The notes beneath the pieces were generated by a model. The model searched no databases. It worked only from the letters and a program-made list of their open reading frames with translations, and was not told the origin of the DNA. 64,000 nt of DNA from Exiguobacterium algae (GTDB lineage Bacteria > Bacillota > Bacilli > Exiguobacteriales > Exiguobacteriaceae), in contig NZ_JACSKZ010000002.1 of NCBI RefSeq assembly GCF_018617875.1, positions 186,001 through 250,000 on the forward strand. Reading direction: 5' to 3'. The position numbers were made by a program, and so were the translations under genes. Below, in pieces: positions 9,102 to 18,145 of the stretch (positions are counted from its first letter, which is position 1; each line of letters starts with the position of its first letter).

Positions 9102-9767
9102 CTACATACTTCTAAGCAATGACTCTACAATCAAATGCCATCCATCCACTAACACAAAGAGCAATAGTTTAAACGGTAAGGCAATCATGACAGGCGGTAA
9201 CATCATCATCCCCATTGACATGAGGACACTGGCGACAACCATATCAATGATCAAGAATGGAAGAAAGATCATGAATCCGATTTGAAACGCTGTCTTTAAC
9301 TCGCTGATGGCATATGCCGGTACGAGCGCGAGAAGCGGCACATCATCAATCGTCTCCGGTTGATCGTAATTTCCGTATTTTAAAAACAATTGTAAGTCTT
9401 CTTGCCTCGTATACTTCGACATAAATTCTTTCATCGTACCACTCGCTTCATCGAATGCTGCTTCTTGACTGATTCGATCATCTAAATACGGCTGAAGCGC
9501 ATTGTCATTCAAATCCGTCAACACTGGTGACATGATGAATAGTGTGATAAACAGGGCCAATCCAATAATCAGCTGATTCGGTGGCGTCTGTTGCGTCCCG
9601 AGAGCAGGACGAATGAAGGACAACACCACGACGACCCGGGTAAAACAAGTCATCAAAATCAGGAAAGACGGCGCAAGTGTCAGTAACGTCAACAAAATCA
9701 AGAGTTTGATGGAGGTTGAGGTACTGTCCGGTGTATCTAAATTAATCAATTGCTCAATTGTCGTCAT
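9102..9767 (-). CDS. fliP: Flagellar export gate protein FliP
   Basis: 221 residues. The first helix (LLILLTLLTLAPSFLILMT) leads into the conserved CFTRVVVVLSFIRPALGTQ segment, and the C-terminal helices contain FLPFLIIDMVVASVLMSMGM, both FliP signatures. Five copies form the core of the export pore. Unlike enterobacterial FliP there is little N-terminal extension resembling a cleaved signal peptide. The ATG at 9767 overlaps the fliO stop by four bases. Confidence 0.96.
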   Translation of the reverse strand: MTTIEQLINLDTPDSTSTSIKLLILLTLLTLAPSFLILMTCFTRVVVVLSFIRPALGTQQTPPNQLIIGLALFITLFIMSPVLTDLNDNALQPYLDDRISQEAAFDEASGTMKEFMSKYTRQEDLQLFLKYGNYDQPETIDDVPLLALVPAYAISELKTAFQIGFMIFLPFLIIDMVVASVLMSMGMMMLPPVMIALPFKLLLFVLVDGWHLIVESLLRSM

Positions 9768-10258
9768 GATTTCTTCCTCACTTCTTCAATTTGAGCAAGC
9801 TGCTTCTTAAACGTTTCCAAGAAAGCGGAAGAATTCGCTGTACGGAGCTTCAATTGATCGTTTTGCTCTTCATCAATCGCATCCGCATCCAGCCGATCAA
9901 TCAGTTGGATGGAATCCCCTACTCCTAACACATACACGTGTTCTCCGAGCTTGACCATTTGTACCGATCGATCTTTCCCAAGCGGTACACCACCAAGATG
10001 CTTCATATGCTGAGTCGCTTTCATACCTTGTGTTTTCGAACTAAGCCATCTCATCAAAACGATGAATCCGCCGACCACGACTACGAGACTCAACACGACT
10101 TTCACGAAACTACCAATCGATGAAGCTGCCGATGGAACGTTTTTTTCTTGTACGTCTGTTTGTTGTTGCTCGAATTGTTGGTCAACGGTGGCGGCCTCAA
10201 CCGTGGTCGGAACGTAAAGTCCGACCACGAGAAGAATAATCAACCACCATTTATTCAT
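9764..10258 (-). CDS. fliO: Flagellar biosynthesis protein FliO (FliZ in B. subtilis naming)
   Basis: 164 residues. An N-terminal hydrophobic stretch (WWLIILLVVGLYVPTTVEA) looks like a signal peptide, followed by a short periplasmic-side Gln-rich segment, a membrane helix (about 50-72, VKVVLSLVVVVGGFIVLMRW) and a cytoplasmic FliO domain containing GGVPLGKDRSVQMVKLGEHVYVLGVGDS. FliO helps FliP assemble. The gene overlaps cheY and fliP by four bases each, matching the cheY-fliZ-fliP order of Bacillus. Confidence 0.9.
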   Translation of the reverse strand: MNKWWLIILLVVGLYVPTTVEAATVDQQFEQQQTDVQEKNVPSAASSIGSFVKVVLSLVVVVGGFIVLMRWLSSKTQGMKATQHMKHLGGVPLGKDRSVQMVKLGEHVYVLGVGDSIQLIDRLDADAIDEEQNDQLKLRTANSSAFLETFKKQLAQIEEVRKKS

Positions 10259-10620
10259 TGTGCGACCGTTTTAGAAACTGCTTCGATGACGCGTTCTGCG
10301 TTAAACGGTTTCACGATAAAGTCTTTCGCGCCCGCTTGAATCGCATCAATTACCATCGCTTGTTGTCCCATCGCAGAACACATGATGATTTTTGCATTTG
10401 AATCGAAGCTGCGGATTTCTTTCAACGCTGCGAGTCCGTCCATCTCAGGCATCGTGATGTCTAATGTGACGAGGTCCGGAGTCAATTCACGGTATTTCGT
10501 AACCGCTTCTGCACCGTTTTCCGCTTCGCCTACCACGTCATACCCATTCTTAGTCAAAATGTCCTTGATCATCATACGCATGAAAGCTGCGTCATCTACT
10601 ACTAATACTTTTGCACTCAT
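10255..10620 (-). CDS. cheY: Chemotaxis response regulator CheY
   Basis: 121 residues, a stand-alone receiver domain. The acidic pocket is Asp9-Asp10, the phosphorylation site Asp54 (VTLDITMPEMDG), the switch Ser82 (MCSAMG) and the conserved Lys104 (IVKPF). CheA phosphorylates it; CheY-P binds FliM at the motor, and in Bacillus this promotes counter-clockwise running. CheC and FliY in the same operon remove the phosphate. It lies between fliY and fliO. Confidence 0.97.
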   Translation of the reverse strand: MSAKVLVVDDAAFMRMMIKDILTKNGYDVVGEAENGAEAVTKYRELTPDLVTLDITMPEMDGLAALKEIRSFDSNAKIIMCSAMGQQAMVIDAIQAGAKDFIVKPFNAERVIEAVSKTVAQ

Positions 10621-10633
10621 TTATAATTCCTCC

Positions 10634-11776
10634 TTAAACAATTCCGATCCGCTCATGCGGTTGAATAATTTCTGTTACACGTACCCCGAAGTTTTCTTCA
10701 ATGACCACTACTTCTCCACGGGCGATTCGTTGCTGGTTGACGTAAATATCAACCGGTTCACCTGCAAGCTTGTCGAGTTCGATAATCGAGCCTTGGGAAA
10801 GTTCGAGCACTTCCCGAACCGACTTTTTCGTCCGCCCGAGTTCAACTGTTACATTGAGGGGGACATCATATAGTAAGCCAAGGTTGGCCGGAGCCGCTTC
10901 TTGTGCCGAAGGCGAATGGAGCGGCATGAATTCCGCCTGACTCACCGCCACTTCCGGCATCGCTTTTGGTTGACGCTCAACTTGCGGCGTCACTTGCGGT
11001 GCAGCTTGCGGTTGAGGGGCTTCCATCTTCGGCGCTTCCTGTTTGACAGGCTGCGCTTTGGGAGCTTCCACTTTGGGTGTAGCAGAACTCGTTGTCGCGT
11101 TTAGCAATTCGTTGACGAGCTGTTTCCCAAATTCGATTGGTGCAATTTGAACGATTGTTGAATCGATCAATGTACCGACTTTCAAATCGAATTCGATCAG
11201 AACCATCGTATCCCATAACTCGAGTCGATCGATGATCGTTTGGTTTTTTGTCGCATCGAACACTTCGACGAGCGGGGGTGAAATATCAATTTTCTTCGCG
11301 AACACTGTTGATAGAGAGGTCGCAGCGGCACCCATCATTTGGTTCATCGCCTCTTGTACAGCTGATAAGCGAATCTCATCCAGGCTTTCAGGGTCAACAT
11401 TCTCCCCTGTCCCCCCTAGCATGAGGTCTGAAATAATCGCTGCATCTCCTCGTGTCAAGACGAGGACATTTTCCCCTTTGATTCCTTCTGTATAACCGAC
11501 ACGCAATGCGACATGCGGTGTCGGATATCGTTCACGTAGCGCATCTACTGTCACTTCACTGACAACAGGCGTCGTGATTTCAACTTTTTGTTGTAACAGC
11601 GTAGACAAAGCAGTCGCCGAATTACCAAATGAAATATTTCCGATTTCGCCTAGCGCATCGCTTTCCATCGAATCTAAATGTTCTTCCACTTTCGTCTCGA
11701 CCTTTGGCGTCGGCGCATTGTCGCTCGTCCCGCGCAGTAACGCATCGATTTCATCTTGTGACAACATCTCACTCAT
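10634..11776 (-). CDS. fliY: Flagellar C-ring switch protein FliY (FliN plus CheC-like phosphatase)
   Basis: 380 residues in three parts. An N-terminal CheY-binding peptide (MSEMLSQDEIDALLRG) resembles that of FliM. A CheC-type phosphatase domain (about 30-215) carries two catalytic half-sites (DALGEIGNISFGNSATAL and SAVQEAMNQMMGAAATSL). After a Pro/Ala/Gln-rich linker (about 225-285) comes a C-terminal FliN/SpoA domain (VPLNVTVELGRTKKSVREVL). FliY replaces FliN in the switch complex and hydrolyses CheY-P at the motor. The start overlaps fliM by four bases. Confidence 0.96.
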   Translation of the reverse strand: MSEMLSQDEIDALLRGTSDNAPTPKVETKVEEHLDSMESDALGEIGNISFGNSATALSTLLQQKVEITTPVVSEVTVDALRERYPTPHVALRVGYTEGIKGENVLVLTRGDAAIISDLMLGGTGENVDPESLDEIRLSAVQEAMNQMMGAAATSLSTVFAKKIDISPPLVEVFDATKNQTIIDRLELWDTMVLIEFDLKVGTLIDSTIVQIAPIEFGKQLVNELLNATTSSATPKVEAPKAQPVKQEAPKMEAPQPQAAPQVTPQVERQPKAMPEVAVSQAEFMPLHSPSAQEAAPANLGLLYDVPLNVTVELGRTKKSVREVLELSQGSIIELDKLAGEPVDIYVNQQRIARGEVVVIEENFGVRVTEIIQPHERIGIV

Positions 11777-12762
11777 TGCTCTTCCTCCTTCGCGCGGTGA
11801 AGCACTTGGACCGCCATTCGCTTACCGCTCACACCGACTTGCCCTTTAAACACTTTATTGTCCCCTACCATGACCGATAGCGGTTCTTTCGCCAATTGAT
11901 CTAATGTCAAACAGTCCCCCACCTCAAGATGCAACAAATCACCGAATGTGATGGTCGTTTCACCCAGTAAGGAAACAACTTCCACCGTTGAATTCATCAA
12001 TTGTGCCTTCAGTGGTTCTTTACTCGTTCCACTTGCGTTTCGTCTGTTCGCCTCTTGCATCCAATAGTGACTCGATAATTTTGAAAGGACCGGTTCAATC
12101 GTGACAAATGGCAAACATACGTTGATGGTTCCGCTGACCTCACCGATTGTCACACCAATCGAAATCAACACGACCGTTTCGTTCGGTGAAACGAGCTGAA
12201 GGAACTGTGGATTTACTTCAACCGCCGACATTTGAGCCTTTACTTCGGCAATGGATTCCCATGCATCGCCATATGTCGAGAAGGCCCGTCTGTACAGCTG
12301 TGTCAAAATCCGCATTTCAATTTCAGTGAACGTCTCAATTTTATCCATCTCCACACCCGGACCGCCGAGTAGCCGGTCTAACATGGCATAAGAGATGTTC
12401 GGGTTCACTTCGATGATAAACCGTCCGTTCAGCGGTGGTGCTTCAATCAAGTTGATCATCGTCATGCTTGGAATGGAATGAATAAATTCATCATACGGCA
12501 ATTGTTCGACCGAATTCACTGTGAACTGTACGTATGTCCGCAGTTGTGCGGAGAAAAACGTCGTCAGCATCCTTGTAAAATGCTCATGGATTCGAGTCAA
12601 ACTTCGGATCTGATCTTTCGAGAATCGGACCGCTCGTTTGAAGTCGTATTGACGAACTTTTTTCTCTTCCTCTTGAGCCAGAAATGAGTCCGCTTCGACA
12701 TCACCGCTACTTAATGCGGATAACAGGGCATCAATTTCTTGTTGAGACAGTACTTCTCCCAT
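11773..12762 (-). CDS. fliM: Flagellar motor switch protein FliM
   Basis: 329 residues. The N-terminal CheY-P-binding motif is MGEVLSQQEIDALLSAL. The middle domain has the FliM signature (QIRSLTRIHEHFTRMLTTFF and GGPGVEMDK), and the C-terminal SpoA domain (LGETTITFGDLLHLEVGDCL) packs with FliY. FliM joins FliG to the CheY-responsive C-ring. It lies ten bases after fliL. Confidence 0.97.
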   Translation of the reverse strand: MGEVLSQQEIDALLSALSSGDVEADSFLAQEEEKKVRQYDFKRAVRFSKDQIRSLTRIHEHFTRMLTTFFSAQLRTYVQFTVNSVEQLPYDEFIHSIPSMTMINLIEAPPLNGRFIIEVNPNISYAMLDRLLGGPGVEMDKIETFTEIEMRILTQLYRRAFSTYGDAWESIAEVKAQMSAVEVNPQFLQLVSPNETVVLISIGVTIGEVSGTINVCLPFVTIEPVLSKLSSHYWMQEANRRNASGTSKEPLKAQLMNSTVEVVSLLGETTITFGDLLHLEVGDCLTLDQLAKEPLSVMVGDNKVFKGQVGVSGKRMAVQVLHRAKEEEQ

Positions 12763-12771
12763 GATGCCACC

Positions 12772-13221
12772 TCACTGAATGATTTTCTTCGTCATATAGA
12801 CGCGCTGGACTTCGCCTTCTTCGAGAAGCCCGTTGATTTGTTCTCGCAATGTCTGCTCAAACTTTTGCATATCTTCTTTTGTCGTGAGTTTCGACTTTGT
12901 CATCCCCGCCAAATCACCAAGAATGACGTTATTCACTTGAAACTTTCGTAATTCCAAGTCCTCTTTCGTCTCGATCGAGTCGGTAACGATTGTAAATTGA
13001 ACGTTGATGAAGCGCTCATCTTGAATATTTGTCGTCATGTCATCTGTCATAAAGCTTCGCTCTGACAGTTCTTCCGCTGAGACCGGTTTCGTTTCTGCTG
13101 TGACATTGTCCCCAAAGACATATTTATATGTCATGAATCCGGCACCGCCCATGACGAGCAGGACAACGATCAGGATGATCAGCACTTTCATGCCGCCTCC
13201 CTTTTTCTTTTCCTCACTCAT
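12772..13221 (-). CDS. fliL: Flagellar basal-body protein FliL
   Basis: 149 residues from ATG 13221, chosen because GAGGTGAGG lies a few bases upstream and the protein then starts MSEEKKKGGGMK. One membrane helix (about 12-33, VLIILIVVLLVMGGAGFMTY) is followed by an extracytoplasmic FliL domain (RFINVQFTIVTDSIETKEDLELRK) that rings the stator. An upstream in-frame start at 13254 would add 11 residues but lies inside swrD and lacks a ribosome site. It overlaps swrD by eight bases. Confidence 0.93.
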   Translation of the reverse strand: MSEEKKKGGGMKVLIILIVVLLVMGGAGFMTYKYVFGDNVTAETKPVSAEELSERSFMTDDMTTNIQDERFINVQFTIVTDSIETKEDLELRKFQVNNVILGDLAGMTKSKLTTKEDMQKFEQTLREQINGLLEEGEVQRVYMTKKIIQ

Positions 13222-13432
13222 CTTCCTCACCTCTTGTGACCATGGTTCCGACAAGTCCGATTGAACGGTAGAAAGCTGTCGTTCTCTCGAGGACTTGTTC
13301 TTTCGTTTCTTTGACGATATACGTCTTACCGTTATACAGATGGATGATCGTGTCTGGCTCTGCTTTCACCGTCTCGATGAATAGCGCGTTAAGCACGAAT
13401 TCCTCCCCGCGAAAAGCTGTGACGGAAATCAT
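13214..13432 (-). CDS. swrD: Small swarming/flagellar protein SwrD (FlbD family)
   Basis: 72 residues. The first 60 (MISVTAFRGEEFVLNALFIE then VKAEPDTIIHLYNGKTYIVK) match the FlbD/YlzI family that follows the hook gene in Gram-positive flagellar operons. In B. subtilis SwrD raises stator-driven torque and is needed for swarming. The neighbouring fliL, itself a stator-associated protein, fits that role. It starts one base inside the hook gene stop. Confidence 0.88.
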   Translation of the reverse strand: MISVTAFRGEEFVLNALFIETVKAEPDTIIHLYNGKTYIVKETKEQVLERTTAFYRSIGLVGTMVTRGEEDE

Positions 13433-14319
13433 CAGCGTTTCAAGTTTACGAGTTCTTGGAGAATCTCGTCTGAAGTTGTGATGATTCGTGTGTTCGCCTG
13501 GAAACCACGTTGTGCGACAATCATTTCTGTGAACTCTTCTGATAAGTCGACGTTCGACATTTCAAGTGCACCCGAGACGAGTGTTCCACGGCCTTCAGCT
13601 CCCGCAATTCCGAATTGTGGTGCACCGGAGTTTTGTGATTCCGAGAAGTTGTTCGCTCCTGTTTTTGAAAGACCCGCGTTGTTGGCAAAGTTCGCCGTTA
13701 TGATATAACCTGCCACTTGAAGTGCGCCCGTGTCATCCACAAAACTCACTTTCCCGTCTTTCGCGACTGAGACGGCTTTTGCCGTTGGCGGGATTTGGAT
13801 TCGACCGTATGCATCGGCTGGCGCCCCTGCTGTCGGATCATATGGCGTAAGTGCTGTTTCCACTGAAGCCAAAGTCGGATCGGCTGCAGGCGGTGTATCT
13901 GTGAGCGACGCGAGAAGGAATGTCCCGTCCCCTGTTACCAGGTTCCCGTCATTATCCGTATAGAAGTTACCCGCTCGCGTATATTGGAAGCCAGCCTCCG
14001 TACGTGTGACGTAGAATCCTTCACCCGAGATTCCGACATCCAAGGCACGACCAGTATTTTGCATAGCGCCCTGGTTATAGACGTTATCGACTGTCGCCAT
14101 CGTTCCCCCAAGACCTACTTCTTTCGGGTTAATCCCTCCGGTTGTCGTCCCGTTTCCACCTGAAGCACTACCAACTTGTTGACTCACAAGATCTTTGAAT
14201 GTGACGCGGCCTTTTTTATAACCGAATGTATTGACGTTGGCAATGTTGTTACCTACAACATCGAGCTTCGATTGGAAGTTCTTCAAACCACTAATACCAG
14301 AATACATTGCTCTTAACAT
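13432..14319 (-). CDS. flgE: Flagellar hook protein FlgE (annotated FlgG in many Bacilli)
   Basis: 295 residues. The N-terminal rod/hook motif is MLRAMYSGISGLKNFQSKLD followed by VVGNNIANVNTFGYKKGRVTF; the C-terminal motif is GALEMSNVDLSEEFTEMIVAQRGFQANTRII. Between them is a short Thr/Gly/Ala-rich middle domain. FlgD and FliK are encoded immediately upstream, so this is the hook subunit rather than a distal-rod protein, although its compact size is FlgG-like. It is exported through the FlhAB gate. Confidence 0.9.
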   Translation of the reverse strand: MLRAMYSGISGLKNFQSKLDVVGNNIANVNTFGYKKGRVTFKDLVSQQVGSASGGNGTTTGGINPKEVGLGGTMATVDNVYNQGAMQNTGRALDVGISGEGFYVTRTEAGFQYTRAGNFYTDNDGNLVTGDGTFLLASLTDTPPAADPTLASVETALTPYDPTAGAPADAYGRIQIPPTAKAVSVAKDGKVSFVDDTGALQVAGYIITANFANNAGLSKTGANNFSESQNSGAPQFGIAGAEGRGTLVSGALEMSNVDLSEEFTEMIVAQRGFQANTRIITTSDEILQELVNLKR

Positions 14320-14330
14320 GATAAATCCCC

Positions 14331-14765
14331 CTATGCTTGTTTGATGGAAGTAATATTGTAAACACTGACTGACGTGCCATCGTCCAGGTCGGCCATATAT
14401 CCAGTCTCATCTGTTCGAGAGATTGACAACACCTGTCCTGAACCTTTTGTTGTTTCTTTGTCGGTTTCAATCGTATAGTCGACCGTTTTTCCGATCATGT
14501 TACTAAATTCGGAGATCGAAGCCATATGCCGGTCGACTAATACCGAATCCAGTTGCTTGGAGATGGTCTGCATTTGTTCAAGTGATGAGAACTGAGCCAT
14601 TTGTGCGATGAACTCACGGTCTTCCATCGGTGACATCGGGTCTTGGTTCGCAATTTGAGCGAGCAATAATTTCATAAACATGTCTTTATCATATTGATTG
14701 GTTGCTTTTGGCATCGACTGATCCGGCAACGTATAATCATTCATCTTCGGTTGGATGGTCGTCAT
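14331..14765 (-). CDS. flgD: Hook cap/scaffold protein FlgD
   Basis: 144 residues from ATG 14765, which has AAAGGAG nine bases upstream and overlaps fliK by 29 bases. The N-terminal FlgD pattern DMFMKLLLAQIANQDPMSPM followed by REFIAQMAQFSSLEQM is intact, and a short C-terminal beta domain follows. It lacks the larger FlgD Ig domain of enterobacteria, as is usual in Bacilli. It caps the growing hook and is shed when the hook reaches full length. Confidence 0.94.
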   Translation of the reverse strand: MTTIQPKMNDYTLPDQSMPKATNQYDKDMFMKLLLAQIANQDPMSPMEDREFIAQMAQFSSLEQMQTISKQLDSVLVDRHMASISEFSNMIGKTVDYTIETDKETTKGSGQVLSISRTDETGYMADLDDGTSVSVYNITSIKQA

Positions 14766-15807
14766 CTTCTGCTTCTCCTTTCGCATGTTCCTGCGGTTGC
14801 TCTGAATCCGGATGGTCCGAACCGTCAAACAGGTTCGACTTCACGTCTAGTGCCTGTTGCGTCATGCTCACTTCGACGCGAACTTGCTGCGACAACGGGT
14901 GTAGCGTTTGCTGTAATTGTTGAACTTGTGATTGCAACAACTGCTTCGCTTCCTGGTTGCTTGCGAACAGTTTGACAACCAGTTCACCGTTTTGTCGTTC
15001 CAACTTCACGACGAGCTCACCCAGCTGTTCGGGATAAAGTCGGACGGTGAAGACCTTTGACCCGTCAGCACCACTTTTGAACGGCGCTTTTTGAAGCGCT
15101 GCCTCAATCCGCGCCTGTAGATTTTCCGGTAAAGAGCCTTTTGAAGCGTACATGACAGACTCTGCATCGATTTGTGGTTTGGACCAGTTCAACCCTTTCG
15201 GTACCCAGTCGGTGACCGCCTTATCCTGTACCGGACCAGTTGTCGGCAACGGTTCAGGTTTTGCTTGGAACGGAAGCGGTTTAGAGGACTGACCGAGCGT
15301 CCCGCTGAATTGACTGACGATTTGGCGAAGCGTTTGAACGTTTTGTTCAACCTTTGACGCAACTTCTCCACCCGCACTTTTTCCATTTGGTTGAATGAGC
15401 GTGCTCATCACGGACGAGGCGGTAGCCTGCATGCCGATTTGAGAGGACGCTTCTGGAGTAGCGGTCATTTCACTCGTCGAAACTGGAGCAAGTTGAGCCA
15501 GTAAACCAATATACGCATCCATGAAGCTTCGATAAGCATCTTTTGGTAAAGTCTTCAGCCACTGCAAGGTTTCAGGTTGTTGTAACCAGGTTTCAAGCTG
15601 TTCTTGCAAACCGTCTACATCAATCGTCTCACCAGTAAGAGAGCCGTTGCTCTCCTTGTCTGCGTTTTCCTCTAATGACAAAAGCGGATTCGTACTACCG
15701 AGCATCGAGGAGAGCAACTCTAAGAACATACCTTGCGGCGCGTCACCTGTCTCACTCGTGCTTCCCGATAATCCCTGCATCCCCTGCGTAAGTAATGCGA
15801 TATTCAC
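14737..15807 (-). CDS. fliK: Hook-length control protein FliK
   Basis: 356 residues, a Gln/Ser/Thr-rich, low-complexity N-terminal two thirds and a C-terminal Flg_hook domain (about 245-325, FTVRLYPEQLGELVVKLERQ). FliK measures the hook and then touches the FlhB C-terminal domain to switch export specificity. The start is GTG 15807 with AGGAGG seven bases upstream. Its tail is acidic (EAEDDDHPTEDE) and is co-encoded with the flgD start. Confidence 0.9.
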   Translation of the reverse strand: MNIALLTQGMQGLSGSTSETGDAPQGMFLELLSSMLGSTNPLLSLEENADKESNGSLTGETIDVDGLQEQLETWLQQPETLQWLKTLPKDAYRSFMDAYIGLLAQLAPVSTSEMTATPEASSQIGMQATASSVMSTLIQPNGKSAGGEVASKVEQNVQTLRQIVSQFSGTLGQSSKPLPFQAKPEPLPTTGPVQDKAVTDWVPKGLNWSKPQIDAESVMYASKGSLPENLQARIEAALQKAPFKSGADGSKVFTVRLYPEQLGELVVKLERQNGELVVKLFASNQEAKQLLQSQVQQLQQTLHPLSQQVRVEVSMTQQALDVKSNLFDGSDHPDSEQPQEHAKGEAEDDDHPTEDE

Positions 15808-15832
15808 GATGTTTCCTCCTCCCCTGAAATCC

Positions 15833-16390
15833 TTATTTTAGAAGTTGCGTGACGACGGCGGCTTGTTGAGCATCCATACGACCTAATATATCTGCCTGTT
15901 GCTTTGGTGAAAGTTCTTTAAGCAGCTCGGCCACTTGCGGACTTTCAAGCTGTTCCATGATGGCTGCCGCTTGTTTCGCGGACATTTCTTCATATACATT
16001 CGTAATGTCCGAAGTGGACTCCGCTTCTTCGGCGGATTTGATCTGCGCGTTCAATTGATCGCGTTCACGAATGAGATCTGTAATCTCTTCCTGTCTCGCC
16101 TTCACTTCGTTCGTCAACTCGACATTTTCGGCACGCAATTTTTCAATCTCACTGTTTGCGGCTTTCAAGCGATTCGTCGTTTCAGAATCGATCCCTGTCA
16201 CGTTGACCGTCTTCTCGGTTGCCTCATCCGTCAAGCTTCCACTTCCGACTTCAAGAAATGGAACGGATAATAGCGGGCGGTCCATCGCATAATTCATGAC
16301 GACGATCCCACCGACGAGTAAAAAGATGGCTGGGACAAGGACTAACGCAACGATCATCTGTTTTCCACGCTTGTTGTTCTCTGAACCCAT
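15833..16390 (-). CDS. ylxF: YlxF/MotE-like membrane protein with coiled coil
   Basis: 185 residues. One membrane anchor (about 11-31, MIVALVLVPAIFLLVGGIVV), a coiled coil (about 68-125, rich in Glu/Lys/Leu) and a C-terminal MgtE_N-like helical repeat (YEEMSAKQAAAIMEQL, ELSPKQQADILGRMDAQQAA). The position between fliJ and fliK matches B. subtilis YlxF. Related MotE/FlbB proteins chaperone the stator protein MotB. No enzymatic residues are seen, so a structural or chaperone role at the motor is inferred. Confidence 0.8.
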   Translation of the reverse strand: MGSENNKRGKQMIVALVLVPAIFLLVGGIVVMNYAMDRPLLSVPFLEVGSGSLTDEATEKTVNVTGIDSETTNRLKAANSEIEKLRAENVELTNEVKARQEEITDLIRERDQLNAQIKSAEEAESTSDITNVYEEMSAKQAAAIMEQLESPQVAELLKELSPKQQADILGRMDAQQAAVVTQLLK

Positions 16391-16394
16391 TCAA

Positions 16395-16829
16395 TCATTT
16401 CCCTTTCCCGTAGTGAATGACGGCGAGCTCATCGAGCATGCTTTGTTCTGCAAGCTTGGTCGCGGCCATTTCATTTTCGCTTACCTTCTCATGTAGCGTC
16501 ATATATTTCTTTTCCTCAACGACTTTTCCGAGCAACCGTTCCTGCGATGCATGATAGCGGTTGCGAGCCTGTTGAACGACTAACTGTTGTGTTTCGATTT
16601 GACGCTTCACTTGCTCTCGCGTTTTTTCGCGATATTGAGACATCAGTAAATCGATTTGTCCGAACTGCTCGTCCTGATGTTTGATGAGCGTCTCGTATGT
16701 AACAAGCAACTCATATAATTTTTCCATCTCTGATTCAAAGCGTGCCTTCAGGCTTCTCGCCTCAGTGGCCGCTCCTTCTTTTTCGTGTTCTGCGATTGGC
16801 ATGATGCGTTCTAATATGAGTTTGTTCAT
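16395..16829 (-). CDS. fliJ: Flagellar export chaperone FliJ
   Basis: 144 residues, almost entirely helical coiled coil with heptad Leu/Ile/Arg pattern from residue 20 to 140. FliJ sits as the stalk in the FliI hexamer and touches FlhA, like the gamma subunit of F1-ATPase. Two ATGs occur in tandem (16832 and 16829); the second is preferred because GAGG is six bases away rather than three. It overlaps the fliI stop codon. Confidence 0.9.
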   Translation of the reverse strand: MNKLILERIMPIAEHEKEGAATEARSLKARFESEMEKLYELLVTYETLIKHQDEQFGQIDLLMSQYREKTREQVKRQIETQQLVVQQARNRYHASQERLLGKVVEEKKYMTLHEKVSENEMAATKLAEQSMLDELAVIHYGKGK

Positions 16830-18145
16830 CATTCACCTCGTGCAATCTCAGCGAGTTGCTTCAAAGTTTGCTCAAAATCAGCATCTTCTTCGATGGATTG
16901 TTTCAGGAACGTCAGCAACCGCGGATACATCTCGATTGCTGTATCGATGGAAGGATTCGTTCCTTTCTTATAAGCCCCGATGTTGATCAGGTCTTCTGCG
17001 TCTAAGTAAGTGGCAAGCCAGCTTCGGAACGTTTGTGCGAACTCCCGATGTGGTTCAGTCGCAATCTGATTCATGACTCGACTGATTGACTTCAACACAT
17101 GAATCGCCGGGAATTGCCCTCTGTTCGCAAGGGAACGGTCCATAACGAAATGTCCGTCTAAAATCCCGCGGACCGCATCCGCAATCGGTTCATTCATATC
17201 ATCGCCATCTACTAGTACCGTGTAGAAGGCCGTGATTGAGCCATTCGCGGATGTGCCGCTGCGTTCCAACAGTTGTGGAAGCAGAGCGAACACGGAAGGG
17301 GTATATCCTTTCGATGTCGGGGGTTCCCCGGTTGCCAATCCGATTTCACGTTGTGCCATTGCAAAACGAGTCACCGAATCCATCATCAAGACGACTTCTT
17401 TCCCCTGATCCCGAAAATATTCCGCGATGGCCGTCGCCGTGTATGCGCCTTTTAATCGAACGAGCGGTGGCTGGTCGCTCGTTGCAACGATCACGACTGA
17501 TCGGGCCATTCCTTCAGGACCTAGTTCTTTCTCGATGAACTCTTTCACTTCCCGTCCCCGTTCTCCGATGAGGGCAATGACATTGATATCTGCTGACGAA
17601 CGTTTCGCAATCATCCCGAGGAGAGTCGACTTCCCTACTCCTGATCCGGCAAAAAGTCCGACGCGCTGTCCTTTTCCAACCGTAAGTAGCCCATCAATCA
17701 TCCGAACTCCCGTCGACAGGGCATCGAGTATTCTTGGACGGTTCATCGGATTGGGTGGTTTACGTTGCACATCGTAGCGGAAGCCGGTCGATAGTGTTTC
17801 ACCTGACAATGGCCGGCCGAGTCCATCGAGGACTTGACCGATCAATTCCTCACCAACCGGTACTTGCAACATCCGTCCCGTCCCTTTGACAAGACATCCC
17901 GGAGCAATTTGCATCGTTTCCCCATAAGGCATCAATAGCACACGATCCTCATTAAAGCCGACGACTTCAGCCTCTACCGGTTCTCCGAATGGCAAATGGA
18001 TGAGGCAGCGCTCCCCGACGAAAGCGCTCGGGCCGTTCGATTCAATCATCAGTCCGACAACACGACAAACACGGCCGATTTTCCGGGAGTATTCATCTTC
18101 GTTTGAACGTTCAATTGTCTCAATCATCCGTTCAATAAGCGCCAT
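16829..18145 (-). CDS. fliI: Flagellar export ATPase FliI
   Basis: 438 residues, F1-beta-like ATPase. Walker A is GLFAGSGVGKSTLLGMIAKR (about residue 165), Walker B VVLMMDSVTRFAMAQREIG, and the catalytic region includes IGERGREVKEFIEKELG. It energises substrate unloading at the export gate with FliH and FliJ. The ATG at 18145 has GAGGAGG about eight bases upstream and overlaps fliH by 14 bases. Confidence 0.97.
   Translation of the reverse strand: MALIERMIETIERSNEDEYSRKIGRVCRVVGLMIESNGPSAFVGERCLIHLPFGEPVEAEVVGFNEDRVLLMPYGETMQIAPGCLVKGTGRMLQVPVGEELIGQVLDGLGRPLSGETLSTGFRYDVQRKPPNPMNRPRILDALSTGVRMIDGLLTVGKGQRVGLFAGSGVGKSTLLGMIAKRSSADINVIALIGERGREVKEFIEKELGPEGMARSVVIVATSDQPPLVRLKGAYTATAIAEYFRDQGKEVVLMMDSVTRFAMAQREIGLATGEPPTSKGYTPSVFALLPQLLERSGTSANGSITAFYTVLVDGDDMNEPIADAVRGILDGHFVMDRSLANRGQFPAIHVLKSISRVMNQIATEPHREFAQTFRSWLATYLDAEDLINIGAYKKGTNPSIDTAIEMYPRLLTFLKQSIEEDADFEQTLKQLAEIARGE

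Noticed and set aside
10977-11216. Alternative small minus-strand frame within fliY
   Set aside because: It is the Ala/Gln/Pro linker of fliY read in another frame, with low-complexity composition and no ribosome site.
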